Origin: an uncultured Paracoccaceae bacterium
GTDB taxonomy: Bacteria; Pseudomonadota; Alphaproteobacteria; Rhodobacterales; Rhodobacteraceae
Reading direction: 5' to 3'
Assembly (NCBI GenBank): GCA_947497065.1
Contig: CANMEQ010000001.1
Location: 572,208-636,207, forward strand
Length of the DNA: 64,000 bases
Shown: one piece after another, positions 40,398 through 50,665 of the stretch
How the letters are laid out: the number at the start of each line of letters is the position of its first letter
Position numbering within the stretch: position 1 is the stretch's first letter
Notes under the pieces: model-generated
Told to the model about the DNA's origin: nothing
Seen by the model: only the letters and a program-made list of their open reading frames with translations
Databases searched by the model: none
Translations under genes and position numbers: made by a program

Positions 40398-42517
40398 TGC
40401 GGCTTCTGCGGACCTTCGCACTGACATTGCTGCCACTGGCCGCCCCCGCCTTTGCGCCCACGCCGAGCTTCGCACAGGCCGCCGCCACCTTGGTGGCGGA
40501 CAACGTCTTCTTGCCCGCAGGCGGCGAAACGCTCGTCGCAGAGGGCAACGTCGAGGTTTTCTTCGACGGCACCAAACTCTCCGCCCAACGCATCACCTTC
40601 GATCAATCGGCGGACCGGCTTATCATCGATGGCCCCATCTTCATTCAAACCAGCGATGGGACGATCTTTACCGCAGATGCCGCATCGCTCGACCCGCAAT
40701 TGCGCAACGGCATTTTACGCGGCGCGCGCTTGGTGTTGAACGAACAGCTGCAATTGGCCTCCACCCAGATTGACCGCGTCGATGGCCGCTACACGCAGCT
40801 CTACCAAGTCGCCGCAACCTCCTGCCACATCTGCGAGGACGGCGGCACACCGCTGTGGGAAATTCGCGCCCGCCGTGTGGTCCATGACACCGATGAACAA
40901 CAGCTCTACTTCGATCACGCCACCTTCCGCGTCTTGGGCCTGCCTATTTTCTACCTGCCCCGCATGCGCCTGCCCGACCCCACCTTGGAGCGCGCAACAG
41001 GTTTACTGATCCCCGAACTGGAATCGACTGACACCTTGGGCACCGGCATCAAACTGCCCTACTTCATCCGCTTGGGCGATGACCGTGACCTCACGCTCAC
41101 CCCCTATCTGTCCACCTCCACCACAACCCTCGAAGCCGTCTACCGCCAGATGTACCTCAACGGCGAGATCGAAATCGAAGGCGCCGTCACCCGCGACGAC
41201 CTCACAGACGGCACCCGCGCCTATCTCTTCGCCGAAGGCATCTTCGACCTTGGCCAAGACGTGGTGCTGCGGTTTGACGCCGAATACACCTCGGATGACG
41301 ACTACCTGCTCGCCTACGATTATTCCGACAAAGACCGCCTCGACAGCGAAATCTCCATCGAACGGATCCGCGACCGCGATATGCTGGTCGCAGCCCTCAC
41401 CTATTATACCTCCCTGCGGGACGGCGAAGTCTCCGCCACCTTGCCGCCCCTGCTGGGCGACATCCAATGGGAACGGCGCACAAACCCCGATTGGGGCGGC
41501 ACCCTCACCTTCACGTCCGACATGCAAAGCCACTACCGCGAAAGCAGCGCCGACATCACGGGCCGCGACGTGGGCCGGCTTGGCTACGGCGTCAACTTCC
41601 GCCGCGACCACGTCACAAACTACGGCCTCGTGATCGACAGCGACGTGGGCTTCCAACTGGATTTCTACAACGTCAACGACGACAGCACTGTCTCCGACAC
41701 CTTGCGCACAACAACCTTCACCCAAACCAGCCTGCGCTACCCCCTGATCCGGCGCAGCGCGCAAGCCACCCATGTCCTCGAACCGGTCGTGCAGTTGGCC
41801 TGGTCCAACACAACCGGCGGCACCGTCACAAACGAAGACAGCGTCGCGACTGAATTCGACCAAGGCAACCTGCTGTCCCTGTCGCGCTTTTCGGGCGAAG
41901 ACGCCCTCGAAGAGGGGCTGCGCGCCGCCGCAGGCCTCACCTGGACCCGCCTTGGCGCAAGCGGATGGGACAGCACGCTGACCGTAGGCCGCGTGTTCCG
42001 CGAAGACGCAGACGATAATTTCACCTTCACATCCGGCCTCTCCGGCACCGCCTCCGATTGGCTCGTGGTCGGCCAAATCTCAACCCCAGCGGGCCTGACC
42101 TTCGACAGCCGCTTTGTCGTGGGCAGCGATTTCGACATCACCAAAGCCGAAGCCCTGATGGGCTGGTCCGGCCCCAAACTCGACCTCACCGCAGGCTACA
42201 TCTTCCTGCCCGAAGACGCCGATGAAGACCGGACAGAGAATGTCTCCGAATGGACCATCGACGCCGACTATGACGCCAATGAAACATGGTCCTTCGGCGC
42301 CTTCGCCCGCTACGATGTCATCTCCAGCGGCCCCTCTCGCGCGGGCCTCGACATCGGCTGGGAAAACGAATGCGTCACCGTTGATTTTTCGGTGTCGCGC
42401 CGCTTCACAACTTCCACTACACTGACCGCAAGCACGGACTTCGGCCTGTCCGTTGGCTTGAACGGCTTTAGCGCCGGACAACCCGCCAACAGCGCCGCAC
42501 ACCGTTGCACCAAATAG
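40397..42517 (+). CDS. lptD: LPS assembly outer-membrane protein LptD
   Basis: The 706-residue protein has a signal peptide (to about residue 30, ...SFAQ), an N-terminal OstA-like beta-jellyroll (ADNVFLPAGGETLVAEGNVEVFFDG), and a large beta-barrel with many alternating aromatic strands to the C-terminus. Cysteine pair TSCHICEDG and distal cysteines (ECVTVD, HRCTK) can supply the disulphides of LptD. It inserts LPS into the outer leaflet together with LptE. The start overlaps the lptG stop by one base. It is shorter than the E. coli protein, as usual in this group. Confidence 0.93.
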   Translation: MRLLRTFALTLLPLAAPAFAPTPSFAQAAATLVADNVFLPAGGETLVAEGNVEVFFDGTKLSAQRITFDQSADRLIIDGPIFIQTSDGTIFTADAASLDPQLRNGILRGARLVLNEQLQLASTQIDRVDGRYTQLYQVAATSCHICEDGGTPLWEIRARRVVHDTDEQQLYFDHATFRVLGLPIFYLPRMRLPDPTLERATGLLIPELESTDTLGTGIKLPYFIRLGDDRDLTLTPYLSTSTTTLEAVYRQMYLNGEIEIEGAVTRDDLTDGTRAYLFAEGIFDLGQDVVLRFDAEYTSDDDYLLAYDYSDKDRLDSEISIERIRDRDMLVAALTYYTSLRDGEVSATLPPLLGDIQWERRTNPDWGGTLTFTSDMQSHYRESSADITGRDVGRLGYGVNFRRDHVTNYGLVIDSDVGFQLDFYNVNDDSTVSDTLRTTTFTQTSLRYPLIRRSAQATHVLEPVVQLAWSNTTGGTVTNEDSVATEFDQGNLLSLSRFSGEDALEEGLRAAAGLTWTRLGASGWDSTLTVGRVFREDADDNFTFTSGLSGTASDWLVVGQISTPAGLTFDSRFVVGSDFDITKAEALMGWSGPKLDLTAGYIFLPEDADEDRTENVSEWTIDADYDANETWSFGAFARYDVISSGPSRAGLDIGWENECVTVDFSVSRRFTTSTTLTASTDFGLSVGLNGFSAGQPANSAAHRCTK

Positions 42518-42531
42518 ATCGAGTTGAGCAT

Positions 42532-43761
42532 ATGAAACAGCAGATGAAGACAAACTGGCGCACCGTAACAGCCGCGCTCGCCACATGCGTGACCTTGATG
42601 GGCCCAACCACGGCCACCGCCCAGTTTGGCCCCGCGATCACCGTCAACGACAGCGTCGTCAGCCAGTTTGAAATCACCCAACGTCTCACGATGCTGGAAA
42701 TGTTCCGCACCCCCGGCGCGAACGAGGCTCTGGCCCGTGAACAGCTCATCGAAGACCGCCTGAAACTGCAAGAATTGCGCAACGCAGGCCTGACAATCAC
42801 CGAAGAAAGCCTGCGGTCCGCCATGGCCGACTTCGCCGCCCGCGCCAATATGGACCTTGACCAATTCATCACCGTCCTGGGCCAACAAGGTGTCTCCGAA
42901 GAAACCCTGCGCGACTTTGTTCGCGTCAACATCAGCTGGCGCGACTACATCCGCAACGAATTTGGCAGCCGCGCCCAAGTGACCGAGGCCGAGATCGACC
43001 AGGCCTTGGGCCAGTCCGGCGGCGCCTCCGGCATCGAAGTTCTGCTGTCCGAAATCATCATCCCCGCGCCGCCCCCACGGGCCCAACAGGCGCTGGCCAC
43101 CGCGCAGCGCATCAGCACGCTCACCTCCACCTCTGCCTTCGAATCCGAAGCCCGCCGCGTCTCTGCTTTGCCCTCGCGCACCCGTGGCGGCCGCCTCGAT
43201 TGGCTGCCCATCACCAATTATCCCGCTGGCCTGCGCGGATTGTTGCTCGACCTCGCCCCGGGCGAAGTCACAGCCCCGATCCCGATCACCAACGGCGTGG
43301 CCCTGTTCCAAATGCGCGGCGTGCGCGAAGTGGCCCGTGCCGCAGCCGAACCCGCCGCCATCGAATACGCCGCCTTCTATATCGCTGGCGGTCTGTCCGA
43401 GCGGGCCCTGCGCGAAGCTGCCCGCATCGATGCCAGTGTCGACACCTGCGACGACCTCTACGGCATCGCCCGCGACCTGCCCCGCGAACAGCTCGAGCGG
43501 GACATTCTGCCCCCCGCAGACATCCCCCAAGATGTCGCCATCGAATTGGCCAAACTGGATCCGGGCGAAACATCCTACACCCTGACACGGGCGAACGGCG
43601 AAACATTGGTGTTCTTGATGCTGTGTGGCCGCACGCCTGCTCTGGGTGACGGCCAAGATCGCGAAACCATCCGCAACCAACTGCGTTCCCAACGGCTCAG
43701 CACCTACGCCGATGCGCTGCTGGCAGACCTGATGGCTGCCGCAACCATCACCTACAACTGA
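42532..43761 (+). CDS. surA: Periplasmic chaperone/peptidyl-prolyl isomerase SurA
   Basis: The 409-residue protein has a signal peptide (to about residue 31, TATAQ) and a SurA N-terminal domain starting FGPAITVNDSVVSQFEITQRLTML. A parvulin-type region follows (LSEIIIPAPPPRAQQALATA..., LDWLPITNYPAGLRGLLLDLAPGEVTAPI) and then a second, diverged rotamase-like region. SurA escorts outer-membrane proteins to the Bam machine, so placement after lptD makes sense. I start at 42532 (MKQQMKTNW). The stop shares one base with the pdxA ATG. Confidence 0.9.
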   Translation: MKQQMKTNWRTVTAALATCVTLMGPTTATAQFGPAITVNDSVVSQFEITQRLTMLEMFRTPGANEALAREQLIEDRLKLQELRNAGLTITEESLRSAMADFAARANMDLDQFITVLGQQGVSEETLRDFVRVNISWRDYIRNEFGSRAQVTEAEIDQALGQSGGASGIEVLLSEIIIPAPPPRAQQALATAQRISTLTSTSAFESEARRVSALPSRTRGGRLDWLPITNYPAGLRGLLLDLAPGEVTAPIPITNGVALFQMRGVREVARAAAEPAAIEYAAFYIAGGLSERALREAARIDASVDTCDDLYGIARDLPREQLERDILPPADIPQDVAIELAKLDPGETSYTLTRANGETLVFLMLCGRTPALGDGQDRETIRNQLRSQRLSTYADALLADLMAAATITYN

Positions 43762-44720
43762 TGAAACCCATCGCAATCTCCTGCGGCGAACCGGCGGGCA
43801 TCGGCGCCGATATTGCCGTCGCCGCATGGAATGCCATCGGGCAAGACATTCCAATGGTGTGGCTGGGCGACCCCAGCCACCTGCCCCCCCAGACAAAATG
43901 GCAGGCGGTCGAAACCGCAGCCGAAGCAGTGCACGCCACAGCCTTTCCCGTGCTCGCCCGCGACTTTGGCGCGCCACGCACCTTGGGCACCCCCAATCCC
44001 GCCCATGCCCAAGGCGTAATCGACGCCATCGCCGATGCCGTCTCACTGGTGCAATCAGGCGATTGCGCAGCCCTGTGCACCGCGCCCATCCACAAACAGG
44101 CCCTGATCGACGGCGCCGATTTCGCCTACCCCGGCCACACCGAATACCTCGCCGCCCTCGCAGACCGCGACAGCGTGGTAATGATGCTGGCCTGCGACAT
44201 GCTGCGCGTGGTGCCCGCCACCATCCACATCCCCCTCTCGCAGGTGCCTCAGCAGCTCACCGCCGCCACCCTGACGGACACGATCCTCATCACCCATGCC
44301 GCCATGATCCGCGACTTTGGCATCAAAGCCCCGCGCATCGCCGTCGCAGGCTTGAACCCCCACGCGGGCGAAGGCGGAAAAATGGGCATGGAGGAGATCG
44401 ACATGATCACCCCCACCCTCAACGCCCTGCGCGCCGAAGGCTTCGACATTGCAGGCCCGCTCTCCGCCGATACCATGTTCCACCCCGCGGCCCGCGCCCG
44501 CTACGATGTGGCCATCTGCATGTACCACGACCAAGCCCTGATCCCGATCAAAACGCTGGATTTCTCCAGCGGCGTCAACGTCACCTTGGGCCTGCCCTTC
44601 GTGCGCACCTCTCCCGATCACGGCACCGCCTTCGACATCGCCGGCACCGACAAAGCCGACCCGACCTCCATGATCGCAGCCCTGAAAATGGCCGCCCAAA
44701 TGGCCAACGCCAGATCCTAA
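43761..44720 (+). CDS. pdxA: 4-hydroxythreonine-4-phosphate dehydrogenase
   Basis: The 319-residue enzyme oxidises 4-phosphohydroxy-threonine in pyridoxal phosphate synthesis. Recognisable blocks are ISCGEPAGIGADIA, CTAPIHKQALIDGADFAYPGHTEYLA, GLNPHAGEGGKMG, DTMFHP and YDVAICMYHDQALIPIKTL, which include the metal-binding histidines. Full length. It is coupled to surA by a one-base overlap and lies 10 bases before rsmA. The surA-pdxA-rsmA order is conserved across proteobacteria. Confidence 0.96.
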   Translation: MKPIAISCGEPAGIGADIAVAAWNAIGQDIPMVWLGDPSHLPPQTKWQAVETAAEAVHATAFPVLARDFGAPRTLGTPNPAHAQGVIDAIADAVSLVQSGDCAALCTAPIHKQALIDGADFAYPGHTEYLAALADRDSVVMMLACDMLRVVPATIHIPLSQVPQQLTAATLTDTILITHAAMIRDFGIKAPRIAVAGLNPHAGEGGKMGMEEIDMITPTLNALRAEGFDIAGPLSADTMFHPAARARYDVAICMYHDQALIPIKTLDFSSGVNVTLGLPFVRTSPDHGTAFDIAGTDKADPTSMIAALKMAAQMANARS

Positions 44721-44729
44721 GGCCCGCAC

Positions 44730-45572
44730 ATGAGCATCGACACACTCCCCCCCCTCCGTCAGGTCATCGACACCCACGGGCTGGCCGCGAAAAAATCGCT
44801 CGGTCAGAACTTCCTGCTCGACCTGAACCTGACCGCCAAAATCGCGCGGCTGTCGGGCAAAAACGAAGGCCACGATGTCCTCGAAATCGGCCCCGGCCCC
44901 GGCGGCCTCACGCGGGGCCTGCTCTCCGAAGGCGCGCGCCGCGTCCTCGCCATTGAAAAAGACGAACGCTGCCTGCCGGCGCTGGCCGAAATCGCCGCCG
45001 CCTACCCTGACCGCCTGCAGGTCCTCTCCGGCGACGCCCTCGACATCAACCCCCTCGAACACCTCAACCAGCCCATCCGCGTGGCCGCCAACCTGCCCTA
45101 CAACGTCGGCACCGAACTGCTGGTGCGCTGGCTCACGCCCCCAGAATGGCCTCCGTTCTGGGACAGCCTCACTCTGATGTTCCAACGCGAAGTGGCCCAA
45201 CGCATCACCGCCGAACCCGGCTCCAAAGCCTACGGCCGCCTTGCGATCCTCAGCCAATGGCGCACCGACGCCCAGATCGTGCTGAACCTCCCCCCCGAGG
45301 CCTTCTCCCCGCCGCCCAAGGTCTCCAGCGCCGTCGTGCACCTCACAGCCCTGCCCGAACCGCGCTTTCCGGCAGATGCCAAAACCTTGCAGCACGTCAC
45401 CGCGACTGCCTTCAACCAACGGCGCAAAATGCTGCGGTCCTCGCTCAAAGGTCTCTCCGCCCAGATCGAAGACCACCTAATCGCAGCCGACATCAAGCCA
45501 ACCCAACGCGCCGAAGAGATCGACCTCGAACGTTTCTGCGCCCTGGCCCGCTCCCTCAAAAACAACAGCTGA
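44730..45572 (+). CDS. rsmA: 16S rRNA dimethyladenosine transferase
   Basis: The 280-residue enzyme dimethylates two adenosines near the 3' end of 16S rRNA. Motifs are [20 protein letters not shown], the SAM-binding [16 protein letters not shown] and the catalytic [17 protein letters not shown] (the NLPY motif), followed by [13 protein letters not shown]. It has the normal KsgA length. It is the last gene of the lptF operon and is followed immediately by a strong bidirectional terminator. Confidence 0.96.
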   Translation: MSIDTLPPLRQVIDTHGLAAKKSLGQNFLLDLNLTAKIARLSGKNEGHDVLEIGPGPGGLTRGLLSEGARRVLAIEKDERCLPALAEIAAAYPDRLQVLSGDALDINPLEHLNQPIRVAANLPYNVGTELLVRWLTPPEWPPFWDSLTLMFQREVAQRITAEPGSKAYGRLAILSQWRTDAQIVLNLPPEAFSPPPKVSSAVVHLTALPEPRFPADAKTLQHVTATAFNQRRKMLRSSLKGLSAQIEDHLIAADIKPTQRAEEIDLERFCALARSLKNNS

Positions 45573-45580
45573 GCAAACGA

Positions 45581-45610
45581 AAAAGGCCCCCGAATAATCG
45601 GAGGCCTTTT
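45581..45610. terminator. Bidirectional terminator between rsmA and the DUF4167 gene
   Basis: AAAAGGCCCCCGA and TCGGAGGCCTTTT (45581-45610) form a 13-base stem with one mismatch and an ATAA loop. T-runs are present on both strands. It ends rsmA on the plus strand and the DUF4167 gene (stop at 45636) on the minus strand. Confidence 0.85.
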
Positions 45611-45635
45611 CTTCAAAATCACTTGGCGGTTTAAA

Positions 45636-46190
45636 TCACTCTGCCGCTTCTGGCGCAGCTCCACCCTCGGAAGACCCGCTCTCAGCCGCCGGCTGATCCG
45701 GCCGCGTCTTGGGCTTGCGCGTGCGGCGCTTTTTCGGCGCTGGCTTTTCTTCCGGCGTCTCCACCAAACCACTGTCTTGCTCGCCTGCGTCCTGTTGTGG
45801 GGCATCCTCGCCCGCATCAACAGGCGCTGGCGCTGCAGCAGCCTCTTCTTGCGCTTTCAACCGTTCGGCGCGCTCACGATCCCGTTCCGCCTGCCGCTCA
45901 CGGTTCTGCTTCTCTTGCTCTTCGCGTTTCGCGTCGATCTCTTTTTGTGCTTCCGCCAACATCCGCGTGTAATGCTCCGCGTGCTGGGCAAAGTTTTCCG
46001 CATTCACACGGTCACCAGACAGAACAGCATCACGGTGCAGCTGATTGTATTTTTCAATAATCTGCTGCGGCGTCCCGCGCACCTTACCCTCGGGGCCGGA
46101 ACTGTCAAAAACGCGATTGACGATATTGCCGCCAGACGGGCGATTGTTGTTGCGGTTCTTATTCCGCGAACGGGACCTAGATGACTTCAT
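45636..46190 (-). CDS. DUF4167 domain protein
   Basis: The 184-residue protein starts with an Arg/Asn-rich stretch (SSRSRSRNKNRNNNRPSGGNIVNR). The DUF4167 core follows (FDSSGPEGKVRGTPQQIIEKYNQLHRDAVLSGDRVNAENFAQHAEHYTRM), with a long charged coiled coil and a disordered acidic/basic tail. Function is unknown. It regularly sits next to prfA-prmC in alphaproteobacteria, as here, which hints at RNA or ribosome association. I start at 46190 because the track's start adds 20 unlikely residues. Confidence 0.88.
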   Translation of the reverse strand: MKSSRSRSRNKNRNNNRPSGGNIVNRVFDSSGPEGKVRGTPQQIIEKYNQLHRDAVLSGDRVNAENFAQHAEHYTRMLAEAQKEIDAKREEQEKQNRERQAERDRERAERLKAQEEAAAAPAPVDAGEDAPQQDAGEQDSGLVETPEEKPAPKKRRTRKPKTRPDQPAAESGSSEGGAAPEAAE

Positions 46191-46376
46191 AAAGTGATTT
46201 CCAGTTAACTCTTTGGTCGCGGCCCTGTCCCACCTCATGTGAGAGCTCAATAAATTGCCTGCGATGTTCTGGCGTCGTCGGTTGGGGCGAACCGCCCGTC
46301 ATCCGACTAACGTAAATATGCCGTCCATTTCGTTAATCGCAAGCAAAAACTGCACTTACCCCCAGATTTCGCAGGG

Positions 46377-47207
46377 TTAAGGCGCCTTTTGGCCCAAAAC
46401 CACACGGTCCCGCCCATCCAAATCCGTGCGAATCTCAACATTCAACAGACCGGCGGCCTGCATCATCCCACTCACCGCAGCCCCTTGTGTCGGGCCGATC
46501 TCAACCATCAGCCATCCACCGGCGCGCAAATAAGAATCAGCCCCCGCACAAATCGTCCGGTAACAGCTCAACCCATCCGCCTCATCCGTCAGCGCCATGC
46601 GCGGCTCGAACGACAGTTCGGTGGCCAAACCTGGCATCTCATCGCGCGCAATGTACGGCGGATTCGACACAATCAGGTCAAACGATCCCTCAATCGCCGC
46701 ATACCAATCGGACGCCACGAAACTGCACCGCTCTGACACAGCCGCCGCTTCCGCATTCTGCCGCGCAACCGCCAAAGCCGCGTCCGACATATCCGCGCCT
46801 AGGCCAACAGCCTCCGCCCGCTCCGCCAGGATCGACACCAAAATACACCCCGAACCGGTGCCCAAATCCAACACCCGTGTCACCGGCACCGCCAATGCGG
46901 CGGCCACCAATTCCTCTGTCTCAGGGCGTGGGTCTAAAACGTCGGGGGTCACCTTGAATGTCCGGCCAAAAAACGCGCGTTTGCCCAACAGGTGCGACAC
47001 AGGCACGCCGCGCGCACGCTCGTTAATCTGCACGGCAAATCTCTCAGCAGCCCGGTCTGAAATCTCGTCGCGCTCATGCAACGTCAGACGGCCGACCTCG
47101 ATCCCGAGACAGCCCGCCATCAACCAACGGGCATCACGGGCCGCCCCGTCAATTTCAGCATCAACCAACTGCGCCACGCCTTGGCGCAGCGCAAATTGCA
47201 CGATCAC
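46377..47207 (-). CDS. prmC: Peptide chain release factor N5-glutamine methyltransferase
   Basis: The 276-residue enzyme methylates the GGQ glutamine of release factors. It has the PrmC N-terminal helical domain ([14 protein letters not shown]), [20 protein letters not shown] for SAM and the catalytic NPPY in [15 protein letters not shown]. Its start overlaps the prfA stop by four bases, so the enzyme is made alongside its substrate. It is followed, 186 bases later, by the DUF4167 gene. Confidence 0.95.
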   Translation of the reverse strand: MIVQFALRQGVAQLVDAEIDGAARDARWLMAGCLGIEVGRLTLHERDEISDRAAERFAVQINERARGVPVSHLLGKRAFFGRTFKVTPDVLDPRPETEELVAAALAVPVTRVLDLGTGSGCILVSILAERAEAVGLGADMSDAALAVARQNAEAAAVSERCSFVASDWYAAIEGSFDLIVSNPPYIARDEMPGLATELSFEPRMALTDEADGLSCYRTICAGADSYLRAGGWLMVEIGPTQGAAVSGMMQAAGLLNVEIRTDLDGRDRVVLGQKAP

Positions 47208-48259
47208 TCACCCATCTCCGCCAAAGCAGTGGCCTGCGCATCTTGGATCAAGGCATCCATCACCTCGTCCAAATCGCCCTGAATAATCTGTTCCAGCTTA
47301 TACAGCGTCAAATTGATCCGGTGATCGGTCATCCGCCCCTGCGGATAATTATACGTCCTGATCCGTTCAGACCGGTCCCCCGACCCAACTTGAGACGCCC
47401 GATCCGCAGACCGTTCATCATGCAACTTCTGCCGTTCCGCATCATAAAGACGCGTCTTCAACACCTGCATCGCGATCTCGCGGTTGCGGTGCTGTGATTT
47501 CTCCGAACTCGTAACCACAATCCCAGACGGCAAATGGGTGATCCGCACAGCCGAATCCGTGGTGTTCACGTGCTGCCCCCCCGATCCGGACGCCCGCATC
47601 GTATCAATCCGAATGTCGCCGGGGTTGATCTGAATATCCACATCTTCCGCCTCAGGCAGCACCGCAACAGTCGCCGCAGACGTGTGGATCCGCCCCCCGC
47701 TTTCAGTTTCCGGCACCCGTTGAACACGGTGCACACCGCTTTCATACTTCATCCGCGCAAACACGTTTTCACCTGTTATCCGCGCGGTGGCCTCTTTGAT
47801 GCCCCCCAACTCGGATTGGCTTTCTTCAATAATTTCGAACTTCCAGCCCCGTGTTTCGGCATAGCGATTGTACATTCGCAACAAATCACCGGCAAAAAGC
47901 GCTGCCTCATCTCCACCCGTCCCGGGCCGAATTTCAACCAAGGCAGGCTTTCCATCTGCACTGTCACGGGGGATCAGCGCCAGCTTCACGGCCTGTTCGG
48001 CCTCCGGCAAACGCTCGCGCAGCTCGGGCAGCTCCATCTCCGCCAGCTCCCGCATCTCCGGGTCGTCCAGCATCGCCTCAGCGCCTTCAATCTCGGCCAC
48101 CAGCTCTTGATAGGTCCGCACAACCTCCACCACAGGGCGCAGCTCTGCATACTCGCGGCTTACGGCGACAAATTCATCTCCGCCCAATCCCTCGCCCATG
48201 CGGGCTTCTAGGAATTCGAAACGTTCGGTGATCTGGATCATACGGTCTTGAGGTATCAT
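47204..48259 (-). CDS. prfA: Peptide chain release factor 1
   Basis: The 351-residue factor ends translation at UAA and UAG. The stop-codon reading tripeptide region is RVPETES and the peptidyl-hydrolysis motif GGQ is at residues 227-229 ([17 protein letters not shown]). It starts [18 protein letters not shown], and that ATG overlaps the DUF1499 stop by four bases. Length is typical of RF1 and the motif is not that of RF2. It is in operon with prmC. Confidence 0.96.
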   Translation of the reverse strand: MIPQDRMIQITERFEFLEARMGEGLGGDEFVAVSREYAELRPVVEVVRTYQELVAEIEGAEAMLDDPEMRELAEMELPELRERLPEAEQAVKLALIPRDSADGKPALVEIRPGTGGDEAALFAGDLLRMYNRYAETRGWKFEIIEESQSELGGIKEATARITGENVFARMKYESGVHRVQRVPETESGGRIHTSAATVAVLPEAEDVDIQINPGDIRIDTMRASGSGGQHVNTTDSAVRITHLPSGIVVTSSEKSQHRNREIAMQVLKTRLYDAERQKLHDERSADRASQVGSGDRSERIRTYNYPQGRMTDHRINLTLYKLEQIIQGDLDEVMDALIQDAQATALAEMGE

Positions 48260-48723
48260 GAAGTCGGTGTATCCGTTCCAGTGCCCGCGTCAAGCTGCGC
48301 CAACCATCCTTCGATCCGCGCGCGGTTCACGCCCAAATCCGATCGACCAAACCGCAACCGGCCAAACACCTGCAACGCAGGCTGTCCGGTGGCTGCATCA
48401 GTCACCAAAGACACCGTCGTGTAATCGGGAAACCCACACACACGTGACCGCGTCACATAGGTCATCTTGCCGCTCTCTAGCGTGCCCACCAGCCCCATCG
48501 TGCGCGGCGTCGCACGGATGATCCGGTCCAAAGCCGCCATCTCGGCCCGACCATCCCCGCGCACAGCCCGCTGCTCCACATAGCCGCTTTCAGCCGGAAA
48601 CTGGCCCAGCCCCATCGCCGGCAACTTCGTCTCATGCCAATCAGCGGCGCGGCTGGGCGCCACACGAATGTAGATCAGCAACGCAACAACCGCCGCGACA
48701 AACCCGAACAAAATGAATTTCAA
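48256..48723 (-). CDS. DUF1499 family protein, membrane-anchored
   Basis: The 155-residue protein has an N-terminal membrane anchor ([17 protein letters not shown]) and the DUF1499 core: YVEQRAVRG, the [22 protein letters not shown] region, [10 protein letters not shown] and the closing [16 protein letters not shown]. Role unknown. It overlaps the prfA start by four bases and so is translationally coupled to it. A related tail lies at the left edge of the window (1-99). Confidence 0.82.
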   Translation of the reverse strand: MKFILFGFVAAVVALLIYIRVAPSRAADWHETKLPAMGLGQFPAESGYVEQRAVRGDGRAEMAALDRIIRATPRTMGLVGTLESGKMTYVTRSRVCGFPDYTTVSLVTDAATGQPALQVFGRLRFGRSDLGVNRARIEGWLAQLDAGTGTDTPTS

Positions 48724-48753
48724 AACGATAGCCCTTCAAAGACGATGTGAGCC

Positions 48754-49701
48754 CTAGCGATACTTTACACCCGGCAGGATACTCAACATCTCAAACATGA
48801 TATTTGCCCCCACGAGGGCCGTGTTTCCACTCGGGTCATAGGGCGGCGAAACTTCAACTAAGTCCCCCCCAACAATATTCAATCCCCGCAACCCGCGGAT
48901 CAATTGCATCGCCTGCGGCGTGGTCAGCCCCCCGATCTCCGGCGTGCCCGTTCCGGGCGCAAAACTCGGGTCCAGACTGTCGATATCATAGGTAAAGTAG
49001 CACGGGTGATCCCCAATGCTCTCAACGATCTCTTTTCCTAAATTATCCAATGGCTTATGCCACAAACTTGATGCAAGTCGTTGATTGAACCCCCATCCCG
49101 CAGCTTCCGTGAAATCCTCTGCCGTATATCCAGTCCCTCGAAGCCCAATTTGCCATACTTTTGAAGGCACTAGCAGCCCCTCTTCATACGCACGCCGAAA
49201 CACAGTGCCATGGGTTTCCCGCTCCCCAAACATTTCGTCATTCACATCCGCATGGGCATCCACATGCACCAGCGCCAAAGGCCCGTGTTTCTTTGCCATG
49301 GCCCGCAAAATCGGCAAGGTCATCGAATGATCGCCCCCCAATCCCATAGGGATCACAGGATGCTCTAACAGCGCCTCATAGGACCGTTGAATGATCGCCA
49401 AACTGTCAGCTAGTGAAAACGTATTGATCGAAATGTCGCCCAAATCCGCACATTGCAAACTGTCAAACGGGGCCGCCCCTGTTTGAATATTATAGGGCCG
49501 GATCATCGCACTTTCCTGGCGCACTTGTTTCGGTCCAAACCGCGTACCAGACCGCCAGCTGGTGCCAATATCCATGGGGATGCCCACAAACCCCACATCC
49601 AGCCCCTCAGCCGTTTCCGCAACAGGCAAGCGCATAAACGTCTGCAGCCCCGCAAACCGCGCAAGATCATTTCCCGATACCGGTTGATTAAATTCGCTCA
49701 T
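48754..49701 (-). CDS. speB: Ureohydrolase of the agmatinase family, first copy
   Basis: The 315-residue enzyme has the binuclear manganese ligands of the arginase/agmatinase fold: MGLGGDHSMTLPILRA, ALVHVDAHADVN, and YDIDSLDPSFAPGTGTPEIGG, with VEVSPPYDPSGNTALVG near the end. It would remove urea from a guanidino compound such as agmatine or guanidinobutyrate; the true substrate cannot be told. I start at 49701 (MSEFNQPVS); the track's longer start adds 79 unlikely residues. It begins one base after the second ureohydrolase gene's stop. Confidence 0.85.
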   Translation of the reverse strand: MSEFNQPVSGNDLARFAGLQTFMRLPVAETAEGLDVGFVGIPMDIGTSWRSGTRFGPKQVRQESAMIRPYNIQTGAAPFDSLQCADLGDISINTFSLADSLAIIQRSYEALLEHPVIPMGLGGDHSMTLPILRAMAKKHGPLALVHVDAHADVNDEMFGERETHGTVFRRAYEEGLLVPSKVWQIGLRGTGYTAEDFTEAAGWGFNQRLASSLWHKPLDNLGKEIVESIGDHPCYFTYDIDSLDPSFAPGTGTPEIGGLTTPQAMQLIRGLRGLNIVGGDLVEVSPPYDPSGNTALVGANIMFEMLSILPGVKYR

Positions 49702-49702
49702 C

Positions 49703-50665
49703 TCAAACCCTCTTGTTCCACAGCGCAAGACAACACAGCTCAAACGCAACATGCGCCCCTGCAATCGCCGTCGCCCCCGTCGTGTCATAGGGCGGCGACA
49801 CCTCAACAATATCGCCCCCCACCATATTGATCCCCGCCAAATCGCGCAGCACCGCCGCCGCCTGCCAACTGGCCAAACCACCCCAAACAGGCGTGCCCGT
49901 GCCCGGTGCAAACGCAGGATCCAACGCATCGATATCAAAGGTTACATAGGTGGCCCCATCGCCCACAATGTCGCGCGCCGTCTGCGCCACCCAACCGGCC
50001 CCCTTTTCGTGGCATTCGCGGGCATCCAGATACCGAATGCCCAAATAATCGTCGCATTCCGTCCGTATCCCAATCTGCACAGACCGCGCAGGATCGACCA
50101 AGCCCAGCTTCACAGCCTTGTACATGAACGTTCCATGATCCACGCGGTCCAAGTCATCATCGGCCCATAGGTCGGAATGGGCATCAAACTGAATCACCCC
50201 AAGCGGCCCGTATTTCGCCGCATAGGCTTTCAAGATAGGCAGGGTTATAAAATGATCCCCTCCCAAGGTCACCGTGCCGACATCCGCCGCCAAAATCCCC
50301 GCGATATGCGCCTCGATCGCCGCAGGCGTGCCCGCGACATTGGCATAATCAAACGCCAAATCCCCGTAATCGGCGATGGCAAACTCCCCCAGCGGATCAA
50401 ATCCCCAGCCATAGGGCGGATCATAGGGCTGCAACGTGCTGGCCTCGCGGATCGCACGAGGCCCAAACCGCGTGCCGGGCCGGTTCGTCACCGCCTGATC
50501 AAACGGCACCCCCGTGATCGCCAAATCCACACCGCGCAAATCCTTGGTGTATTTGCGCCGCAAAAATGACGTGGCCCCGCCAAATGTATTCTCAAACGCG
50601 CAGCCCTTCAGGTCATCGCGCGTAAACGCCAAATCTATCTGCCCCTTGGCATCTTCCAAAGCCAT
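49703..50665 (-). CDS. Ureohydrolase of the agmatinase family, second copy
   Basis: The 320-residue paralogue has VTLGGDHFITLPILKAY, GVIQFDAHSDLWADD, FDIDALDPAFAPGTGTPVWGG and VEVSPPYDTTGATAI, so all metal-binding positions are present. It differs from the first copy in loops around the substrate (EFAIADYGDLAFDYANVAG, DHGTFMYKAV), so the two may use different guanidino compounds or form a hetero-complex. It lies directly between the M20 amidohydrolase and the first copy, with stop and start touching. Confidence 0.85.
   Translation of the reverse strand: MALEDAKGQIDLAFTRDDLKGCAFENTFGGATSFLRRKYTKDLRGVDLAITGVPFDQAVTNRPGTRFGPRAIREASTLQPYDPPYGWGFDPLGEFAIADYGDLAFDYANVAGTPAAIEAHIAGILAADVGTVTLGGDHFITLPILKAYAAKYGPLGVIQFDAHSDLWADDDLDRVDHGTFMYKAVKLGLVDPARSVQIGIRTECDDYLGIRYLDARECHEKGAGWVAQTARDIVGDGATYVTFDIDALDPAFAPGTGTPVWGGLASWQAAAVLRDLAGINMVGGDIVEVSPPYDTTGATAIAGAHVAFELCCLALWNKRV

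Noticed and set aside
42310-44046. 578-residue minus-strand ORF opposite lptD-surA-pdxA
   Set aside because: It is antisense to three certain genes in a high-GC region. The composition (Arg/Gly/Ala/Gln-rich, no domain) is that of a shadow frame.
44055-45476. 473-residue minus-strand ORF opposite pdxA and rsmA
   Set aside because: It overlaps two full-length, motif-bearing genes; the protein is Gly/Val/His-rich with no recognisable fold.
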